Of a stretch of 64,000 nt of DNA, positions 1 through 8,604 are shown one piece after another. Origin of the DNA: Actinocrinis sp035653575 (GTDB lineage Bacteria; Actinomycetota; Actinomycetes; Streptomycetales; Catenulisporaceae); NCBI RefSeq assembly GCF_035653575.1, contig NZ_DASRBQ010000006.1:11108-75107 (forward strand), given 5' to 3'. The notes under the pieces were generated by a model that was given only the letters and a program-made list of their open reading frames with translations, ran no database searches and was not told where the DNA came from. Position numbers and translations under genes: made by a program. Positions within the stretch are counted from its first letter, which is position 1, and each line of letters begins with the position of its first letter.

Positions 1-114
1 TTTTCGCTCAAGGTCGGTCAACGGTCGAGTCATGACTACAACGGTAGACGGACCCGCCGACAACGGGCGAGGACCCGGGACGGTGCTGGTCGGCGGCGAA
101 CCGCAGGACCGGGC

Positions 115-873
115 TCAGCGCTGGGCGGCCTTGCGGAAGACGGGGCGCGGCAGGTGCCGCAGTCCGGACATGACGTAGCGCAGCGCGGCCGGGACCCAGA
201 CGATCTCGGCGCCGCGGCGCAGCCCGGAGATGATGGCGTCGGCGACCGCGTCCGGGGTGGTGGACAGCGGGGCCTTCTCCATGCCCGCGGTCATCTTCGT
301 CTCGACGAAGCCGGGGCGTACCACCATGACGTGCACGCCGCTGCCGTGCAGCGAGTCGCCGAGGCCCTGCGCGAACGCGTCGAGCCCCGCCTTGGTCGAG
401 CCGTAGATGAAGTTGGCCTTGCGGGCGCGCTCGCCGGCGACCGAGGAGAGCACCACCAGCGAGCCGTGGCCCTGCTTCTTGAGGGCGTTGGCGCACACCA
501 GGCCGGAGGACATCGCGCCGACGTAGTTGGTCTGCGCGACCTTCGCGGCGGCCACCGGGTCCTGCTCGTCGCTGGCCTGATCGCCCAGCACGCCGAAGGC
601 GAGCAGCACGACGTCCACGTCCCCGGCGGCGAAGACCGCGCCGAGCGTCTTCTCGTGCTCCTCGACCTGCGCCGCGTCGAAGGCGACGGTCTCCACCTCG
701 GCGCCGTACGCGCGCAGGTCCTCGGCCGCCGCGTCGAGGCGCTCGGAGGGGCGGGCGGCCAGCACGATCCGCTTGGTCTTGCCCGCGGCCATCCGGCGGG
801 CGGTGGCCAGCGCGATGTCCGAGGTGCCGCCCAGGATCAGCAGGGACTGGGCGGAACCGAGCGCGTCCTTCAT
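115..873 (-). CDS. dprE2: Decaprenylphospho-beta-D-erythro-pentofuranosid-2-ulose 2-reductase (DprE2)
   Basis: Short-chain dehydrogenase of 252 aa that, with DprE1, epimerises decaprenylphosphoryl ribose to decaprenylphosphoryl arabinose. It reduces the 2-keto intermediate with NAD(P)H at the inner face of the membrane. The N-terminal nucleotide-binding loop is LGGTSDIA (residues 14-21). The SDR catalytic set is Ser144, Tyr157 and Lys161 in the SSVAGERARKANFIYGSTK block, which closely resembles mycobacterial DprE2. The ATG lies 15 nt downstream of the dprE1 stop, so the two are almost certainly co-transcribed. Generic SDRs can look alike, but adjacency to dprE1 makes the assignment strong. 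Confidence 0.9.
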   Translation of the reverse strand: MKDALGSAQSLLILGGTSDIALATARRMAAGKTKRIVLAARPSERLDAAAEDLRAYGAEVETVAFDAAQVEEHEKTLGAVFAAGDVDVVLLAFGVLGDQASDEQDPVAAAKVAQTNYVGAMSSGLVCANALKKQGHGSLVVLSSVAGERARKANFIYGSTKAGLDAFAQGLGDSLHGSGVHVMVVRPGFVETKMTAGMEKAPLSTTPDAVADAIISGLRRGAEIVWVPAALRYVMSGLRHLPRPVFRKAAQR

Positions 874-888
874 GGTCTGTCAGCTTCC

Positions 889-2322
889 TTAGAGAGCGAG
901 CCGGCGGGACTGGTCCGAGACGAACACCCCGTGCGGGTCCACCTTGGCACGTACCTCGCGGAAGTCGTCGAGGCGCGCGTACATGGCGGGCAGATGAGCG
1001 GGCGCCAGGCGTGCGTCCTTGGCGAGGTAAACGCGGCCGCCCTCGGACAGCACCTGCTCGTCGAGCCAGTTGAGCAGCCGGTCGAGGCCGGGCGTGCCGG
1101 TCGGGAAGTCCAGCGCCAGCGTCCAGCCCTCCGCGGGGAAGGAGAGGTAGCCGGGCGAGCCCTTGCCGAAGCGCTTGAGCACGGAGACGAACGACGGTGC
1201 CTGCACGCGGCTGATCCGCTCGACCATCCGACGGAACGTCACATCCGCGCTGAACGGGACGACGAACTGGTATTGGACGAAGCCTGCCTTGCCGTAGACC
1301 CGGTTCCAGTCGCGGATGCCGTCGAGGGGGTGGAAGAACCCGCCGATGGTGGCCAGGTGGTGGTGCGTGGACGGGGTCTTGCGGTACCAGACCTCGTTGG
1401 CGATCGCGATGGTGCGGCGGTTGAGCAGGCCGGAGGGGAACAGGTCGGGCGTGGAGGCCATCGGCTTGGCGGAGAACGCCAGCGGTTCGCCGCGGTGCTT
1501 GGCCGGGAGCTGGTCCAGGGCGGCGAAGTTGCCGCAGTCCAGCAGCGCGCGGCCGAGCTTCGGCCCCTTGGCCAGGCAGTCCATCCAGGCCACGGTGTAG
1601 CGGTAGTCGGCGTCGGTGCCCGACAGCTTCTCCATCAGCGCGTCGAGGTTCGGCAGCTTGAAGGTGTCGACCGCGAGGCGCGAGGTCTCGATCGGGACCA
1701 TGCGGATCGTCGCGGACAGCACGATGCCGGTCAGGCCCATGCCGCCGGCGGTGGCCCAGAAAAGCTCCGGGTCGGACTCGGGGGTCACGGTGCGGACGGA
1801 GCCGTCGGCGAGTAGCAGGTCGAGCGAGGTGACGTGCTGCGCGAAGGAGCCGTCGGCGTGGTGGTTCTTGCCGTGGATGTCGCTGCCGATCGCGCCGCCG
1901 ACGGTGACGTACCGCGTCCCGGGCGTGACCGGCACGAAGTAGCCGAAGGGCACGAGTGCGCGCATCAGGGCGTGCAGCGAAACGCCGCCCTCTGCGGTAA
2001 CGAGCCCGGTCTCTAGGTCAACCGAGAGGATGCGGTTGAGGCCGGTGAGGTCGAGCACGCGACCGCCGGCGTTCTGGGCGGGGTCGCCGTAGGAACGGCC
2101 CAGTCCGCGGGCGATGACGCCGCGCGGTCCGGCGGTGGCGACGGCCTCGGCGACCTCTTCCCGCGTGCGCGGGCGCAGGACCTCGGCGACCGTGGGCGAG
2201 GTGCGGCCCCAGCCACTGAGCAGCCGCGGGCCTTCCTCGGAGTCCGCGGCCGCGTCTGCCGCGCCCGGCCGGGCGAGCAGCGCTCCCTGCCCGGCGCCGG
2301 TGGACCACTGCTCAGCTGGCAT
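889..2322 (-). CDS. dprE1: Decaprenylphosphoryl-beta-D-ribose 2-oxidase (DprE1)
   Basis: FAD-dependent oxidase of 477 aa (VAO/PCMH fold) that oxidises the 2'-OH of decaprenylphosphoryl ribose, the first half of the epimerisation completed by DprE2. Visible: GWGRTSPTVAEVLRP at the N-terminus, the FAD-binding segment GVIARGLGRSYGD (residues 68-80), the TVGGAIGSDIHGKNHH motif (His150), and the C-terminal GGRVYLAKDARL with Lys435 equivalent to catalytic Lys418 of M. tuberculosis. At the benzothiazinone-target cysteine (Cys387 in M. tuberculosis, WNICVDFP) this protein reads WTLALDFP, that is Ala403. The N-terminus is about 20 aa longer than the mycobacterial enzyme. Its ATG overlaps the ubiA stop by 11 nt, suggesting translational coupling. 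Confidence 0.93.
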   Translation of the reverse strand: MPAEQWSTGAGQGALLARPGAADAAADSEEGPRLLSGWGRTSPTVAEVLRPRTREEVAEAVATAGPRGVIARGLGRSYGDPAQNAGGRVLDLTGLNRILSVDLETGLVTAEGGVSLHALMRALVPFGYFVPVTPGTRYVTVGGAIGSDIHGKNHHADGSFAQHVTSLDLLLADGSVRTVTPESDPELFWATAGGMGLTGIVLSATIRMVPIETSRLAVDTFKLPNLDALMEKLSGTDADYRYTVAWMDCLAKGPKLGRALLDCGNFAALDQLPAKHRGEPLAFSAKPMASTPDLFPSGLLNRRTIAIANEVWYRKTPSTHHHLATIGGFFHPLDGIRDWNRVYGKAGFVQYQFVVPFSADVTFRRMVERISRVQAPSFVSVLKRFGKGSPGYLSFPAEGWTLALDFPTGTPGLDRLLNWLDEQVLSEGGRVYLAKDARLAPAHLPAMYARLDDFREVRAKVDPHGVFVSDQSRRLAL

Positions 2323-3394
2323 AGAACACTCCCAATGCGAAGCAGGCGAGCCAGATCGCCGCGATGGCCATGATCACCCGGTCGCCGAGCAGGACGTCCT
2401 CGGGTTCTCCGGCGCTGCCCGCGTCGACGAACATGGCGTAGCGCAGGAAGAGGAAGGACCAGGGCACGATCGAGATCTCGTGCCAGTTCACCCCGGAGGT
2501 GTGCTGGCTCAGGTTGAAGGCCCACAGGGCGTAGGTGAGGATCGTGAGGCCCGCGGCCATCTGCCAGACGAAGCGCAGGTATGACTCGGAGTACGCGGCC
2601 AGGGACTTGCGGGTGGTGGCGGCGGCCTCGCCCATGAGGATCATCTCGGAGTGCCGCTTGCCGGCCACCATGAACAGCGAGCCGAAGGCCGTGGTCAGCA
2701 GGAACCACTGGGACAGCCCGATGCCGGCCGCGACGCCGCCGATCATCGCGCGCAGCAGGAAGCCGCCGGCGACCAGCGCGAGGTCCAGGACCAGGATGTG
2801 CTTGAACCAGGCGCTGTAGGACAGGTGCATGGCCAGATAGACCGCGATGACGGCGGCGGTGGCCGGGTTCGCGGCCAGCGCGACGCCGAGCGCCGCGACG
2901 GAGAGCACGACGACCATGCCCCAGGCCAGCGGGATGGGGATGAGGCCCGCGGCGATCGGCCGGTGCCGCTTCTTGGGGTGCATCCGGTCGGCCTCGACGT
3001 CGAGCGCGTCGTTGGCGTAGTACACGGCCGCGGCGGCGAGGCAGAACGCGGCGAACGCGATGCCGCTCGCGCTGAGCACCGCGGATTCGTTGATCCGGCC
3101 GGCCGCCAGCGGGGCGGTGAGCACCAGGAAGTTCTTGACCCACTGCTTGGGCCTGGCCTCGCGCACCAGCGCGCGCACCAGCTTCACGCCGCTGGCCGGC
3201 GCCGGGCCGGCGTGCTGGACGCCCAGCGGGACCGGAAGCAGTGCGGGTTCGGCCGGTCCGTCGTCCGCCGCGGACGCGGAGCCGGCGCCGGGGTCGGTCA
3301 CCTGGACCGTGCCGCCCTCGTCGTCGTCCGGTTCGGCCGCGCCGTCGGAGGAGGCGGTCGCGGACCGGCTGCGCTGCCGCGCGGGAATCGTCAC
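2312..3394 (-). CDS. ubiA: Decaprenyl-phosphate phosphoribosyltransferase (UbiA family, Rv3806c-like)
   Basis: Integral membrane prenyltransferase-fold protein of 360 aa. It is predicted to transfer 5-phosphoribose from PRPP to decaprenyl phosphate, the entry step of the DPA pathway. The first UbiA aspartate motif is NDALDVEADRMHPKKRHRPIAAG-like, nearly the mycobacterial Rv3806c signature, followed by alternating membrane helices. The frame is open to 3571 without a ribosome site and would overlap coaE. I place the start at GTG 3394, eight nt after GGGAGG at 3403-3408 (GTG 3397 is also possible). The first ~70 residues are a low-complexity cytoplasmic extension rich in Asp, Glu, Ser and Ala. 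The Rv3807c-type phosphatase that usually accompanies it is not in this window. Confidence 0.88.
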   Translation of the reverse strand: MTIPARQRSRSATASSDGAAEPDDDEGGTVQVTDPGAGSASAADDGPAEPALLPVPLGVQHAGPAPASGVKLVRALVREARPKQWVKNFLVLTAPLAAGRINESAVLSASGIAFAAFCLAAAAVYYANDALDVEADRMHPKKRHRPIAAGLIPIPLAWGMVVVLSVAALGVALAANPATAAVIAVYLAMHLSYSAWFKHILVLDLALVAGGFLLRAMIGGVAAGIGLSQWFLLTTAFGSLFMVAGKRHSEMILMGEAAATTRKSLAAYSESYLRFVWQMAAGLTILTYALWAFNLSQHTSGVNWHEISIVPWSFLFLRYAMFVDAGSAGEPEDVLLGDRVIMAIAAIWLACFALGVFYAS

Positions 3395-3546
3395 CACGTC
3401 ACCCTCCCAAGATTGATCGGTCCGGCCGACGGCGGGAGCACCGCCGGGGGACCTCGGGGCGAAAACACAGTCTCGTCGGGTCTGACGCCGCGCCCCGGTC
3501 CGTCGGTTCGCGCGGTCCTGCCTGGACAGACGGCTACCGGAGGTTA

Positions 3547-4248
3547 TCAGGATCGGGGCCGTCGGCCCCACTCGGCCGACTGGGCCGAGCCGGCGCCGCC
3601 GGGCTCTTTCCGCACGTCATCCGAGACCTGCCGGGGCGTGCCGCGTAATGTCACGATCCTGTCCCAGAGCGCGGCCACCTGATCGGCGAGTTGCTCGGGT
3701 GTTCCGTCGTTGTTGATAACCACGTCAGCGGCGGCCAGGCGGCGTTCACGAGGGGCTTGCGCGGCGATACGCGCGGACGCTTCCGCCTCAGTCATGCCGC
3801 GGTCGCGGACCAGTCGGGCGATGCGTACCGCGTCCGCCGCGTCGACGACGATGACGAGTTCGAACAGGCTGGTCAGCCCGGATTCGACCAGCAGCGGGAT
3901 GTCTTGAACGACGACGGAACCCTCGGGAGCGGCCATGACCCGTTCGGCCATCCAGGCGCGTACCCGCGGGTGCACGATGCCGTTCAGTACCGCGCGCCGG
4001 CTCTGGTCGGCGAATACGACGTTGGCGAGAGCGGCGCGGTCTAGGGCGCCGTCCGGGGCAAGTACCGCATCGCCGAACTCCTTGACGATGGCTGCCAGGC
4101 CTTCGGTGCCCGGAGCGACTACCTCGCGAGCGGCGACGTCCGCGTCGAGGATCAACGCGCCGCGGTCGGCGAGCAGTCGGGCAACGGTGGATTTACCCGC
4201 ACCGATGCCGCCGGTCAGTCCGACCAAGACGGTTCGTGCCTCACTCAT
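3547..4248 (-). CDS. coaE: Dephospho-CoA kinase
   Basis: P-loop kinase of 233 aa that phosphorylates dephospho-CoA at the 3' position, the last step of coenzyme A synthesis in the cytosol. The Walker A motif GGIGAGKST occupies residues 13-21. It is followed by LDADVAAREVVAPG, the DxD-containing segment of the family, and RRAVLNGIVHPRVR, which binds substrate. The last ~25 residues are a polar tail not needed for the fold. Downstream of rpsA on the same strand, as in many actinobacteria, but a strong hairpin separates the two, so coaE may depend on read-through or its own promoter. Confidence 0.93.
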   Translation of the reverse strand: MSEARTVLVGLTGGIGAGKSTVARLLADRGALILDADVAAREVVAPGTEGLAAIVKEFGDAVLAPDGALDRAALANVVFADQSRRAVLNGIVHPRVRAWMAERVMAAPEGSVVVQDIPLLVESGLTSLFELVIVVDAADAVRIARLVRDRGMTEAEASARIAAQAPRERRLAAADVVINNDGTPEQLADQVAALWDRIVTLRGTPRQVSDDVRKEPGGAGSAQSAEWGRRPRS

Positions 4249-4351
4249 GGGGCCTCACCTTACTGAACGCATCCCGGGAAGCGGTGGTCAGCGCGGTTCT
4301 GACGAGCCGCCAGAAGGGGCCGCGAGCGGCGCACCGCCCACGGAACGGCGA

Positions 4352-4392
4352 CGGGCGCTTGAGGGAATCGCCAGGATTCCCTCAAGCGCCCG
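4352..4392 (-). terminator. Intrinsic terminator after rpsA
   Basis: Perfect 18-bp inverted repeat (CGGGCGCTTGAGGGAATC at 4352-4369 and its complement at 4375-4392) with a 5-nt loop. It lies 43 bp past the rpsA stop and upstream of coaE. There is no U-tract, as is usual for actinobacterial I-shaped terminators. The symmetric stem could act in either direction, but no plus-strand gene ends here. Confidence 0.8.
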
Positions 4393-4435
4393 ATTCAACG
4401 CTCAGTCAGCTACCGCGGTGCGGTGAGCCGTCCGT

Positions 4436-5926
4436 TCAGCTCTGGCCGCCGGCCAGCTTCTCGCGCAGCGCGGCCAGGGCCTCGTCCGAGGCCAGCGCGC
4501 CGGTGCTCTCGGCCGGGGCCGAGGAGGAGTAGCTGGACGGGGCGGCCTCGCCCGGAGCGGCGGCGCCGCCGGCCGCGGCGGCCTCCGCGTCGGCCTTGCG
4601 GGCCTCGGAGATCTGCCGCTGGTGCTGCTCGAAGCGGGCCTGCGCCTCGGCGTACTGGCGCTCCCACTCCTCGCGCTGGGCGTCGAAGCCCTCGAGCCAC
4701 TCGCCGGTCTCCGGGTCGAAGCCCTCGGGGTAGACGTAGTTGCCCTCGGCGTCGTACGAGGCGGTCATGCCGTACAGCGTCGGGTCGAACTGGTCGACGT
4801 TCGCGTCGCCGGTCAGACCCTCGTTCGCCTGCTTGAGCGAGAGCGAGATGCGGCGGCGGTCCAGGTCGATGTCGATGACCTTGACGAAGATCTCGTCGCC
4901 GACCTGCACGACCTGCTCGGGGATCTCCACGTGCCGCTCGGCCAGCTCGGAGATGTGCACCAGGCCCTCGATGCCCTCGTCCACCCGGACGAACGCGCCG
5001 AACGGCACCAGCTTGGTGACCTTGCCGGGCACGACCTGCCCGATCTGGTGGGTGCGGGCGAACTGCTGCCACGGGTCTTCCTGGGTGGCCTTGAGCGAGA
5101 GCGAGACCCGCTCGCGGTCCATGTCCACGTCCAGGACCTCGACCGTGACCTCCTGGCCGACCTCGACGACCTCGGAGGGGTGGTCGATGTGCTTCCAGGA
5201 CAGCTCGGAGACGTGCACCAGGCCGTCCACGCCGCCCAGGTCCACGAAGGCGCCGAAGTTGACGATGGAGGACACCACACCGTTGCGCACCTGGCCCTTG
5301 AGCAGGGTGGTGAGGAAGGTCTGGCGCACCTCGGACTGGGTCTGCTCGAGCCAGGCGCGGCGGGAAAGGACCACGTTGTTGCGGTTCTTGTCCAGCTCGA
5401 TGATCTTGGCCTCGAGCTCCTTGCCGACGTAGGGCTGCAAGTCGCGCACCCGGCGCATCTCCACCAGCGAGGCGGGCAGGAAGCCGCGCAGGCCGATGTC
5501 GATGATCAGGCCGCCCTTGACCACCTCGATGACGGTGCCGGTGACGATCCCGTCCTCGTCCTTGATCTTCTCGATCGTGCCCCAGGCCCGCTCGTACTGA
5601 GCGCGCTTCTTGGACAGGATCAGCCGGCCTTCCTTGTCCTCCTTCTGGAGGACCAGGGCCTCGACGTGGTCGCCCACCGAGACGACCTCGTGCGGGTCCA
5701 CGTCGTGCTTGATCGACAGCTCGCGGGACGGGATGACGCCCTCGGTCTTGTAGCCGATGTCGAGCAGGACCTCGTCCCGGTCGACCTTCACGATGGTGCC
5801 GTCGACGATGTCGCCGTCGTTGAAGTACTTGATGGTCTCGTCGATCGCGGCGAGGAAGGCCTCCTCCGAACCGATGTCGTTGATCGCGACTTGTGGGGTT
5901 CGGACGGTCTCGGTGCTGCTCGTCAT
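4436..5926 (-). CDS. rpsA: 30S ribosomal protein S1
   Basis: Ribosomal protein of 496 aa that binds mRNA on the small subunit. Four S1 RNA-binding domains lie at about residues 38-107, 126-190, 210-278 and 296-365. They are followed by the actinobacterial FDPTLYGM...YVYPEGFDPETGEWLEGF segment and an acidic/alanine-rich tail. The sequence is near-identical to Streptomyces S1 over most of its length. I chose ATG 5926 (MTSSTETVRTPQ) because family members begin there, although the frame stays open upstream to 6037. No good Shine-Dalgarno precedes it, which is common for S1. It is flanked by its own promoter and terminator. Confidence 0.97.
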   Translation of the reverse strand: MTSSTETVRTPQVAINDIGSEEAFLAAIDETIKYFNDGDIVDGTIVKVDRDEVLLDIGYKTEGVIPSRELSIKHDVDPHEVVSVGDHVEALVLQKEDKEGRLILSKKRAQYERAWGTIEKIKDEDGIVTGTVIEVVKGGLIIDIGLRGFLPASLVEMRRVRDLQPYVGKELEAKIIELDKNRNNVVLSRRAWLEQTQSEVRQTFLTTLLKGQVRNGVVSSIVNFGAFVDLGGVDGLVHVSELSWKHIDHPSEVVEVGQEVTVEVLDVDMDRERVSLSLKATQEDPWQQFARTHQIGQVVPGKVTKLVPFGAFVRVDEGIEGLVHISELAERHVEIPEQVVQVGDEIFVKVIDIDLDRRRISLSLKQANEGLTGDANVDQFDPTLYGMTASYDAEGNYVYPEGFDPETGEWLEGFDAQREEWERQYAEAQARFEQHQRQISEARKADAEAAAAGGAAAPGEAAPSSYSSSAPAESTGALASDEALAALREKLAGGQS

Positions 5927-6059
5927 GGGGGAAAGGGCTCCGGATACGGATATGTGGTCGGATGACACACGCGGCGGAGCCTGACTCGGGAACTGAGCGG
6001 TTCGAAAGTCGGTGCGGCCCCCTCGGTCCGAAGCCACACGGGTCCGCAGCGCAACAGCC

Positions 6060-6089
6060 AGGATACGGGCCGCACGCTTCCATGGTCAA
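6060..6089 (-). promoter_or_regulatory. Putative housekeeping promoter of rpsA
   Basis: On the minus strand, TTGACC (6084-6089) and TATCCT (6060-6065) are separated by 18 bp, a good match to the principal sigma-factor consensus. Initiation near 6052 would leave a leader of roughly 125 nt before rpsA. Identified by eye only. Confidence 0.5.
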
Positions 6090-6204
6090 TCGAGCTTGGT
6101 GCGATCACACCGAACCGATACACGGCGGGGTGACACGTTATGAGCGTGCTGTGCGGACCACCGCAAGATAGCGTGTCGGGCTGTGCTTTTGGAAGGGCGG
6201 CGGC

Positions 6205-7026
6205 ATGGGTGAGGCGAGCGAGGACCGGCGCGAGTTCGTGACTCGGCGTCAGGCGGGTGATTCGGAGACCGTTCGGGCTAATCGGCGGTGGTGGGACGGC
6301 GCGTCGGACTGGTATCAGGACGAGCATGGCGCGTTCCTCGGCGACGCGCGGTTCCTGTGGGGACCGGAGGGTTTATACGAGGACGATGCACGGCTGCTCG
6401 GCGCGGTATCCGGCAAACGGGTGCTCGAGGTCGGCTGCGGCGCGGCGCAGTGTTCTCGCTGGCTGGCGAAGCAGGGTGCGGACGTCGTGGCATTCGACCT
6501 GTCGTGGCGCCAACTGCAACACGCGAGGCGTATCGACGAGAGCCTTGGCGAGCCGCCGCTGCGCCTGGTGCAGGCTGACGCGACGGTCATCCCGTTTGCG
6601 GACGAGTCGTTTGATATCGCATGTTCGGCGTTCGGAGCCGTGCCGTTCGTCGCGGACTCGGCTTCCGTGATGCGTGAGGTCGCGCGGGTGCTGCGGCCGG
6701 GCGGCCGGTGGGTGTTCGCGGTAACGCATCCCTTCCGCTGGTGTCTGCCGGACGATGGCGGTGAGGGCGGCCTACGCATCCGCGACTCCTACTTCGATCG
6801 GCGCCCTTACGTGGAGCAGGACGAGGACGGCGTCGCGACGTACGTGGAGCACCATCGGACGCTCGGCGACCGGGTGCGTGAACTGACCGCCGCCGGCCTC
6901 GTACTGCTGGATCTCGTCGAGCCGGAGTATCCGGAGGACATGGACGACCGGTGGGGCGGCGGCTGGTCGAAGCTGCGCGGGCGGCTGGTCCCCGGCACCG
7001 CGATCTTCGTGACCGAGAAGCGTTAG
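6205..7026 (+). CDS. Class I SAM-dependent methyltransferase
   Basis: Soluble 273-aa protein with a Rossmann-type methyltransferase domain. Motif I is VLEVGCGAA (residues 73-81), the acidic residue ending strand beta-2 is in VVAFDLS, and LVQADATVIPFADESFD is the post-II segment of the Methyltransf_11 group, followed by VLRPGGRWVF. GGAAGG precedes the ATG. It is divergent from rpsA. The substrate cannot be read from sequence; relatives are annotated simply as class I methyltransferases. No obvious operon partner: the next gene starts 148 bp downstream and is a membrane protein. Confidence 0.85.
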   Translation: MGEASEDRREFVTRRQAGDSETVRANRRWWDGASDWYQDEHGAFLGDARFLWGPEGLYEDDARLLGAVSGKRVLEVGCGAAQCSRWLAKQGADVVAFDLSWRQLQHARRIDESLGEPPLRLVQADATVIPFADESFDIACSAFGAVPFVADSASVMREVARVLRPGGRWVFAVTHPFRWCLPDDGGEGGLRIRDSYFDRRPYVEQDEDGVATYVEHHRTLGDRVRELTAAGLVLLDLVEPEYPEDMDDRWGGGWSKLRGRLVPGTAIFVTEKR

Positions 7027-7174
7027 CGGCCGCTGCCTTCCTCGTCGACTGCGCTGCGGTAAGCGCCGGGCGGCTGGTACCGGCGCAGCGGTGCGGATAC
7101 AGTCCTGAGCCGACACTCGCGGGACCGGCAGGCACGAACCTCCCGCGACCGCTTTCCCGGAAGGGGCGCCGCCC

Positions 7175-8461
7175 ATGGCCCGCCGCCACCTCGCCGACAA
7201 CGCCCTCCTGGTCGCCGTCGGCACACTGGTCGGCAGCGTGCTGTCCTACGGCTTCAGCTTCGCGCTGGCCCACCTGCTCGACCAGACCGGTTACGGGCAG
7301 ATCGGCTCGCTGCTGATGATCTCGCTGGTGGCCTCGATCCCGGCGACGGCGATCCAGGCGGTCACGGCGCGCCGGATCGCCAGCGCCGGGCCGCTCGACA
7401 CCCCGGGGCTGCGCGCGCTGACCGGGCCGCTGGTGCGCTGGTCGCTGCTGGTCGGGCTGGGCACGACGGTGCTGCTCGCGGCGCTGGCCCCGGCGGTGTC
7501 CGCGCTGCTGCCCGCGGTGTCCACGGGCGAGGTCGCGTGGACCGCGCTGAGCCTCGTCCCGAACGCGTTGATCTTCTGCTACCTGGGCGTCGCGCAGGGC
7601 AGCTCGCGGTTCCGCGCCTTCTCGGTGCTGTTCGTTGGCTTCAACGGGGCGAAGCTGCTGGCTGGTGTCGTCGCGGGCGCGGCGGGCGCGCGACCGGGCC
7701 TGATCATGGGCGTCGTGGCCGCCTCCTGGTTCGCGACGGCGGCGGCAGCGCACTACGGGCTGGCTGACATTGTCGGCAAGCCGCATTTGGTCCGCGGCCT
7801 CGGATACGTACACGAGCTGGGCACCGCATCGTGGAGTCTCGGTGCGGTACTCGTCCTCTCGCTGCTCGACGGCCTGCTCGCCGCGCACTACTTCAACGGG
7901 GACGTGCTCGGCCGTTATCAGGCGGGCGCGCTGTTCACCCGTGCAGGCTATTTCGGTCCGCAGTTCGTCGGCGTGCTGGCGTATCCGAAGCTCGCCGTCC
8001 CGGAGACCCGGCGCAAGGCGCTCACGACCGCGGTGGTGCTTTCGGTCGGAATCGGGCTGTTCATCGTCGCGTGCACGCTCTTCGCCGCCAGTCCGATAAT
8101 CCGCATCGCCTTCGGCGCCAAGTACCTCGGCGGCGCGGGCGCGCATTTCGACCTCGCCTCGGCGGCCTGGCTGTTCGCGCTGGCCGGAGCCACGCAAGCA
8201 CTGGTACAGCTCGCGCTGCTGGACGCGGTCGCCCGGCGTTCGCACGTGATCGGCTGGCTGGTCTTCGGCGGGATCGTGATCGAGGCCGCGATCATCCTCA
8301 GTTTCGCGCATCACACCGCGACGCAGCTGATCGGGACTGCGGCGTGCTGCGGAACGGCCACCGCGGTGGCGAGTCTCACCGTGTCCACGCTCGCCCGGCA
8401 CCACGCGGCGGCGCAGCACCCGGCGCAGCCGAACTCCGAGTACGTCACCGCAACCCCCTGA
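7175..8461 (+). CDS. Polysaccharide flippase-like membrane protein (MOP/Wzx superfamily)
   Basis: Membrane protein of 428 aa with about 12-14 hydrophobic segments. It begins with LADNALLVAVGTLVGSVLSYGFSFALAHLLD, which is typical of the first helices of Wzx/MATE-like oligosaccharide flippases. The pattern 'GYGQIGSLLMISLVASIPATAIQAVTARRIA' also resembles that family. GGAAGGGG lies upstream of the ATG. It would move a lipid-linked glycan or other amphiphile across the membrane, but the substrate is unknown. No glycosyltransferase sits beside it here; the nearest are the GT-C enzymes at 61-63.7 kb. The C-terminus is a short hydrophilic tail. Confidence 0.7.
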   Translation: MARRHLADNALLVAVGTLVGSVLSYGFSFALAHLLDQTGYGQIGSLLMISLVASIPATAIQAVTARRIASAGPLDTPGLRALTGPLVRWSLLVGLGTTVLLAALAPAVSALLPAVSTGEVAWTALSLVPNALIFCYLGVAQGSSRFRAFSVLFVGFNGAKLLAGVVAGAAGARPGLIMGVVAASWFATAAAAHYGLADIVGKPHLVRGLGYVHELGTASWSLGAVLVLSLLDGLLAAHYFNGDVLGRYQAGALFTRAGYFGPQFVGVLAYPKLAVPETRRKALTTAVVLSVGIGLFIVACTLFAASPIIRIAFGAKYLGGAGAHFDLASAAWLFALAGATQALVQLALLDAVARRSHVIGWLVFGGIVIEAAIILSFAHHTATQLIGTAACCGTATAVASLTVSTLARHHAAAQHPAQPNSEYVTATP

Positions 8462-8604
8462 TTTCTGATCCTGTCGCCTGCCGCCATCCGCGGTACGAAG
8501 TCGAACTCTGCGTTACCGCGTGCGGCGACGCCCTACAGGTTCCGGTCGGAGTATGTGGGGCGCCCACATGCGCGTGACCGCGGCGTGACCCTACGGTCGG
8601 GACC

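Noticed and set aside
1..114. Possible start of another minus-strand gene at ATG 33 (MTRPLTDLERK...) running off the left edge
   Set aside because: Only 11 codons are visible, no ribosome site is seen, and no motif can be recognised. A downstream arabinosyltransferase is possible by analogy, but it cannot be supported here.
2013..3143. Alternative minus-strand frame across ubiA and dprE1 that might suggest a frameshift
   Set aside because: Both real genes are intact in their own frames with conserved motifs throughout; the alternative frame is Arg/Pro-rich noise.
4622..5965. Long open frame on the plus strand opposite rpsA
   Set aside because: The protein is a repetitive Leu/Asp/Val/His shadow of the S1 domains with no independent ribosome site or homology.
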